From Nonomuraea sp. SBT364 (GTDB taxonomy: Bacteria > Actinomycetota > Actinomycetes > Streptosporangiales > Streptosporangiaceae), in NCBI RefSeq assembly GCF_001083785.1, contig NZ_LAVL01000022.1, positions 1 to 64,000 on the forward strand: DNA of 64,000 nt. Direction: 5' to 3'. The notes beneath the pieces were generated by a model that was given only the letters and a program-made list of their open reading frames with translations, ran no database searches and was not told the origin of the DNA. Position numbers and translations under genes: made by a program. The stretch's first letter is position 1; the number at the start of each line of letters is the position of its first letter. Below, one piece after another: positions 61,314 through 64,000 of this stretch.

Positions 61314-62594
61314 ATGACAGAAGCGTCTTCAGGACCAGGCTACCGCCGACATGGTCTGTACTATCCGTATTTCCACATCGATAATGAACGGTGGCTGAAG
61401 GTCGCCGCGTTGTACTGGCCGAAGCTGATTCGAGTCATCCCCGATGGCTATCCGATGCGAGACAGCGATGCCGTACAGGCCCTTTCTGATGACTTCATAC
61501 TGCGCCAGTCGCCGGGTCCGTCAGTGGAAGCGGTAGCACCGCTGTTTCTGGATCTTGTTGAACGATATGCCACCCAGCTGCGCCACTACACCAAGCACGA
61601 GATCTGGCCCCAATCGGACATGCATGTCGGCGCTTCACCGTTCCAGCGGCCTCCTTATCGTTGTGGGCCACCTGGGACAGTAGAGATTCTTCCCGCGCGT
61701 GACCTGCGCGAGCTAAGACCAACGGTGGCTCCTCGGATGGCTGCAGTGCATGTTGCCGAGATGGCCCCCGCAGTTCAGGAAGCGCTGCAGAGCGCCGGAT
61801 TGGCTACTGTTCACACAAGCCACACCCCAGTGGAAGCCACCTGGGTGGTGATGAATCCCATGCTCGTCGGGGTTTACAAGAGCGTGTTGGCCGAAGATTT
61901 TGCCGGAGCCAACACGCTGCAACCTACCACCGACCAGAATATCGCCTATGCGGTGGCGAATCATTGGACTGCCGACCGTATCGCGGCTGTGTTATGTGGA
62001 GAGCCCGCTGAGCGAAGTCGTCCGGGATCGGACGAACTGGCTGAGACGTTGGCTTTTCTCGCCCTGGACCTGGTGGTACCCGCTGACCTCCATAAAGTCC
62101 CCATCCAGAAGATTATCGATCTCCGCGAGCATTATGGCGCGGAATTCTTGGCCTTTGGCCAGGCAGTCGACCAAACAGCAGAAGAGATCACCTCTCTATC
62201 AAGCATCAGAGACCGAGGCGTGATCGATGACTATCTCCGTGACGTCGTCAACTGGCGCTTTGCCGAGCCCCTCAAGGACTTACGGCAAATGATAAAAGCA
62301 TTGACCGGTGACGCAATAACGATGGCCATCAACGTCAAGACCGAAATTCCAGCCGCCGCCGTCTTGGCCGGCGGAGCATGGATGGCCGGGCACCCCGTCC
62401 TAGCCGGAGCAGGCGCCGCCGCCATCGGACTGCTATCCATGCGCCGCAGCATCCGCCAACAACGCGACACCCTGCTTCGATCGGCACCCGTGCCCAGTTT
62501 CCTGCTTCACACTGAGGCCCGTCTCCGACCACGTGAACTGTTGGGCCAAGTCGTCCATCAAGTGGCACGGCTGGCCGGGACCAGCGTCGGGTGA
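61314..62594 (+). CDS. DUF6236-family protein, likely transposon cargo
   Basis: The 426-residue protein begins with the DUF6236 signature HGLYYPYFHIDNERWLKVAALYWPKLIRVIP. A helix-rich middle follows (LREHYGAEFLAFGQAVDQTAEEI). A small glycine/alanine-rich hydrophobic region near the C-terminus could be membrane-associated (AAAVLAGGAWMAGHPVLAGA). Function is unknown. Base composition is clearly lower in GC than flanking genes and codons end in A or T more often, suggesting recent transfer. ATG 61314 is preferred over GTG 61305 since GACGAGG lies 8 bases upstream. Confidence 0.8.
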   Translation: MTEASSGPGYRRHGLYYPYFHIDNERWLKVAALYWPKLIRVIPDGYPMRDSDAVQALSDDFILRQSPGPSVEAVAPLFLDLVERYATQLRHYTKHEIWPQSDMHVGASPFQRPPYRCGPPGTVEILPARDLRELRPTVAPRMAAVHVAEMAPAVQEALQSAGLATVHTSHTPVEATWVVMNPMLVGVYKSVLAEDFAGANTLQPTTDQNIAYAVANHWTADRIAAVLCGEPAERSRPGSDELAETLAFLALDLVVPADLHKVPIQKIIDLREHYGAEFLAFGQAVDQTAEEITSLSSIRDRGVIDDYLRDVVNWRFAEPLKDLRQMIKALTGDAITMAINVKTEIPAAAVLAGGAWMAGHPVLAGAGAAAIGLLSMRRSIRQQRDTLLRSAPVPSFLLHTEARLRPRELLGQVVHQVARLAGTSVG

Positions 62595-62600
62595 GCGAGT

Positions 62601-62637
62601 CGATGTGACAGGGAAGTGACGATTCCCTGTCACATCG
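62601..62637. terminator. Long perfect hairpin after DUF6236
   Basis: CGATGTGACAGGGAA (62601-62615) pairs perfectly with TTCCCTGTCACATCG (62623-62637) around a 7-base loop, seven bases after the stop. The left arm resembles 61173-61189 next to the tnpA stop (15 of 17 bases identical). It may be a terminator, or a transposon end or resolution-type repeat. Confidence 0.55.
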
Positions 62638-62975
62638 AGAGTTCTTGAGGAGTTCCCACCAGGGACGCGCCTGTGCACCTCTAGCCTCGATCTTTCTCGA
62701 CCTTGAGTTGGTCGGCTGAGATCTTCGGCTGGAGGTCGATTGCGTCGCTGTGGCCAGCGTGGGTGCCCGGCTGTCGCGCCGGGTGGGCGGGGCTCCACGG
62801 GCCCGAGGGTCCCTTCCTGGTTCGTGGGGATGGTTTCGTGCTGGTCAGGTCGGCGCTGGCAGGGCTTGGAGCCGAGCCAGGGCGGTCAGGAGTGTGCCGG
62901 CCCAGGGCCATCGCGTGGCAATGGGCAGGCGCAGGCGACGGCTACCGCGCACCAGGCGTCCGGCGACGGCGAGCA
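62638..62975. other. Gap before the recombinase remnant
   Basis: No gene, IS end or regulatory repeat is supported in these 338 bases; open frames exist on both strands but none resembles a known family. Confidence 0.35.
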
Positions 62976-63657
62976 GGCGTAACCGCCCACTATGGCCGGA
63001 TCTTCAAGACGCTGCATCTGCTGCAGTTCATCGCCGACGTCACCTCCTGGCTCACCTGGTGCCAGACCAAGAAGCACTGGACCGCCCCGGCGGTCCCGGC
63101 CGACGCTGAACGCCGCAAGAAGAGCGCCGACGAGACCCGCGCTGTGGAGGATGCTCTATGAAACGGCGGCCAGAGCGGCGGAAATTCTCGCGCTGAACGT
63201 CGAGGACCTCGACCTGGAGCACCGCCGCGCCCCCGTCCGCTCCAAGGGCGGCGCCATCGAATGGGTGTACTGGGACAGTGGCACCGCTCACCTGCTGCCC
63301 CGGCTGCTCCGCCTCCCGGACGGCAGCACCCGTACGCACGGTCCGCTGTTCCTGTCCGAACGCCGCCCCGTCCCCGCCCGCCGACCGGCCGCCGCCGACA
63401 TCTGCCCGCACACCGGCCGCGCCCGCCTCGGCTACGACCGCGCCCGCGTCCTGCTCGACAAGCACGCCAGCCTCGACCTGCATCAGCTACGCCACTCCGC
63501 GGCCACCCACCTCGGCGACGCCGAGGTACCGCTGCAGCTCATCATGGGCAAGACCCGGCACAAGAACCCCCGCACCACCATGCGCTATGTCAAACCCGGA
63601 GCCGAAGCCATCGCCAAGGTCACCGAAGTCCTCGCGCCCCGCCGCCGTACCCACTGA
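62976..63657 (+). pseudogene. Tyrosine recombinase/integrase, frameshifted
   Basis: The first frame gives HYGRIFKTLHLLQFIADVTS and RRKKSADETRAV, the core-binding side. After a deletion near 63140, the second frame supplies LWRMLYETAARAAEILALNVEDL (catalytic Arg region), LDLHQLRHSAATHLG (HxxR) and GKTRHKNPRTTMRYV with the end His. The nucleophile Tyr is in MRYV. The break removes the link between the N-terminal and catalytic domains, so it is probably inactive. It could have been the integrase of the element carrying DUF6236. Confidence 0.75.
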
Positions 63658-63691
63658 TCAGGAACTTCTCCGCGCGAGTACGGTGTGAGCT

Positions 63692-64000
63692 GTGATCCGG
63701 GTGCTGCTGGCCGACGACGAGGCGATGATCCGCGCCGGGGTACGGGCGATCCTGAGCGCGGCCCCGGACGTGGAGGTGGTCGCCGAGGCGGCGGACGGCC
63801 ACCAGGCCGTCGAGCAGGCCCGCGCATACCGTCCGGACGTCGTCCTGCTGGATATCCGCATGCCGGTCCTGGACGGGTTGAGCGCTGCGGCGGAACTTCG
63901 GCGGGTGGTGCCGGAGACGGCGGTGGTGATGCTGACGACGTTCGGCGAGGACGAGTACGTGGCCACCGCCCTGGAGGCAGGGGTGTCGGGGTTTCTGCTC
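63692..64000 (+). CDS. NarL/LuxR-type response regulator, 3' truncated by window
   Basis: The first 103 residues form a receiver domain: VIRVLLADDEAMIRAGVRAIL (acidic pocket Asp-Asp), VVLLDIRMPVLDGLSAAAEL (phosphoacceptor Asp), VVMLTTFGEDEYV with the conserved Thr and ALEAGVSGFLL with the Lys position replaced. The pattern belongs to NarL-type regulators, whose LuxR DNA-binding domain would lie beyond base 64000. The partner histidine kinase is not visible in this window. Confidence 0.88.
   Translation, partial: MIRVLLADDEAMIRAGVRAILSAAPDVEVVAEAADGHQAVEQARAYRPDVVLLDIRMPVLDGLSAAAELRRVVPETAVVMLTTFGEDEYVATALEAGVSGFLL

Noticed and set aside
1..64000. CRISPR arrays, rRNA or tRNA genes and known riboswitch folds
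   Set aside because: No direct-repeat/spacer pattern, conserved rRNA stretch, tRNA cloverleaf with CCA-like end, or recognisable riboswitch core was noticed on either strand.

Overview
This is a high-GC window (roughly 70% G+C, GTG starts common, GC-rich third positions) with the gene content of a filamentous actinobacterium. It has four ECF sigma factors (two with SnoaL-type tails), a CU044_5270-family partner, WYL, TetR and MmyB-type XRE regulators, DUF1707 and a P450. A Streptosporangiales-type host (Nonomuraea/Streptosporangium-like) is plausible but is an inference. No rRNA, tRNA or CRISPR array was seen.

Layout. 1-6.1 kb: a truncated GlcG/HbpS-like gene beginning in a fold-back repeat at the window edge, an ankyrin lipoprotein, membrane proteins, a GNAT enzyme and a secreted GDPD-like protein. 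6.1-21.7 kb: a large divergent sugar-catabolic locus. The leftward operon (11156 to 6118) encodes a PfkB kinase, an AgaS/FrlB-type SIS isomerase, a Pro1 tautomerase-like protein, a LacC/FruK-type kinase, a class II aldolase, an unknown small protein and an atypical NodB-fold protein. The rightward operon (11938 to 21703) encodes a complete sugar ABC importer minus its ATPase, a 2-hydroxyacid dehydrogenase, a DeoR repressor, a GH4 glycosidase, an FAH-family hydrolase, an amidohydrolase and an IlvD/Edd dehydratase. The best reading is uptake and breakdown of an amino-sugar or galactoside-type substrate through a tagatose-bisphosphate-like branch plus a non-phosphorylative sugar-acid branch.

21.7-36 kb: DUF418, LspA, DUF1707, a DrrAB-like ABC exporter next to a DUF2089/SHOCT-like set, an unusual leaderless periplasmic-binding-fold protein, a VOC protein with a SigJ-like sigma factor, a serine hydrolase/MerR pair, a frameshifted epimerase, a phosphotransferase, an ECF sigma/CU044_5270 pair and a WYL regulator. 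36-51 kb is regulatory and eroding: RidA, VOC, a gamma-carbonic-anhydrase-like protein, a heavily degraded NDH-2-like gene, a P450 stump, a carboxylesterase remnant, a MATE pump, a Gal80-like Gfo/Idh protein and several TetR genes that each sit beside a clear palindromic candidate operator. 51-57 kb: a TetR/MFS pair, a NicX/M29-like protein, an intact P450 and a fulvocin C-like cysteine-rich bacteriocin precursor.

57.2-63.7 kb is a mobile-element graveyard: abutting fragments of IS3, IS30 and IS110 transposases, a Tn3-family transposase with a damaged N-terminus, a lower-GC DUF6236 cargo gene bounded by strong hairpins, and a frameshifted tyrosine recombinase. The window ends inside a NarL-type response regulator.
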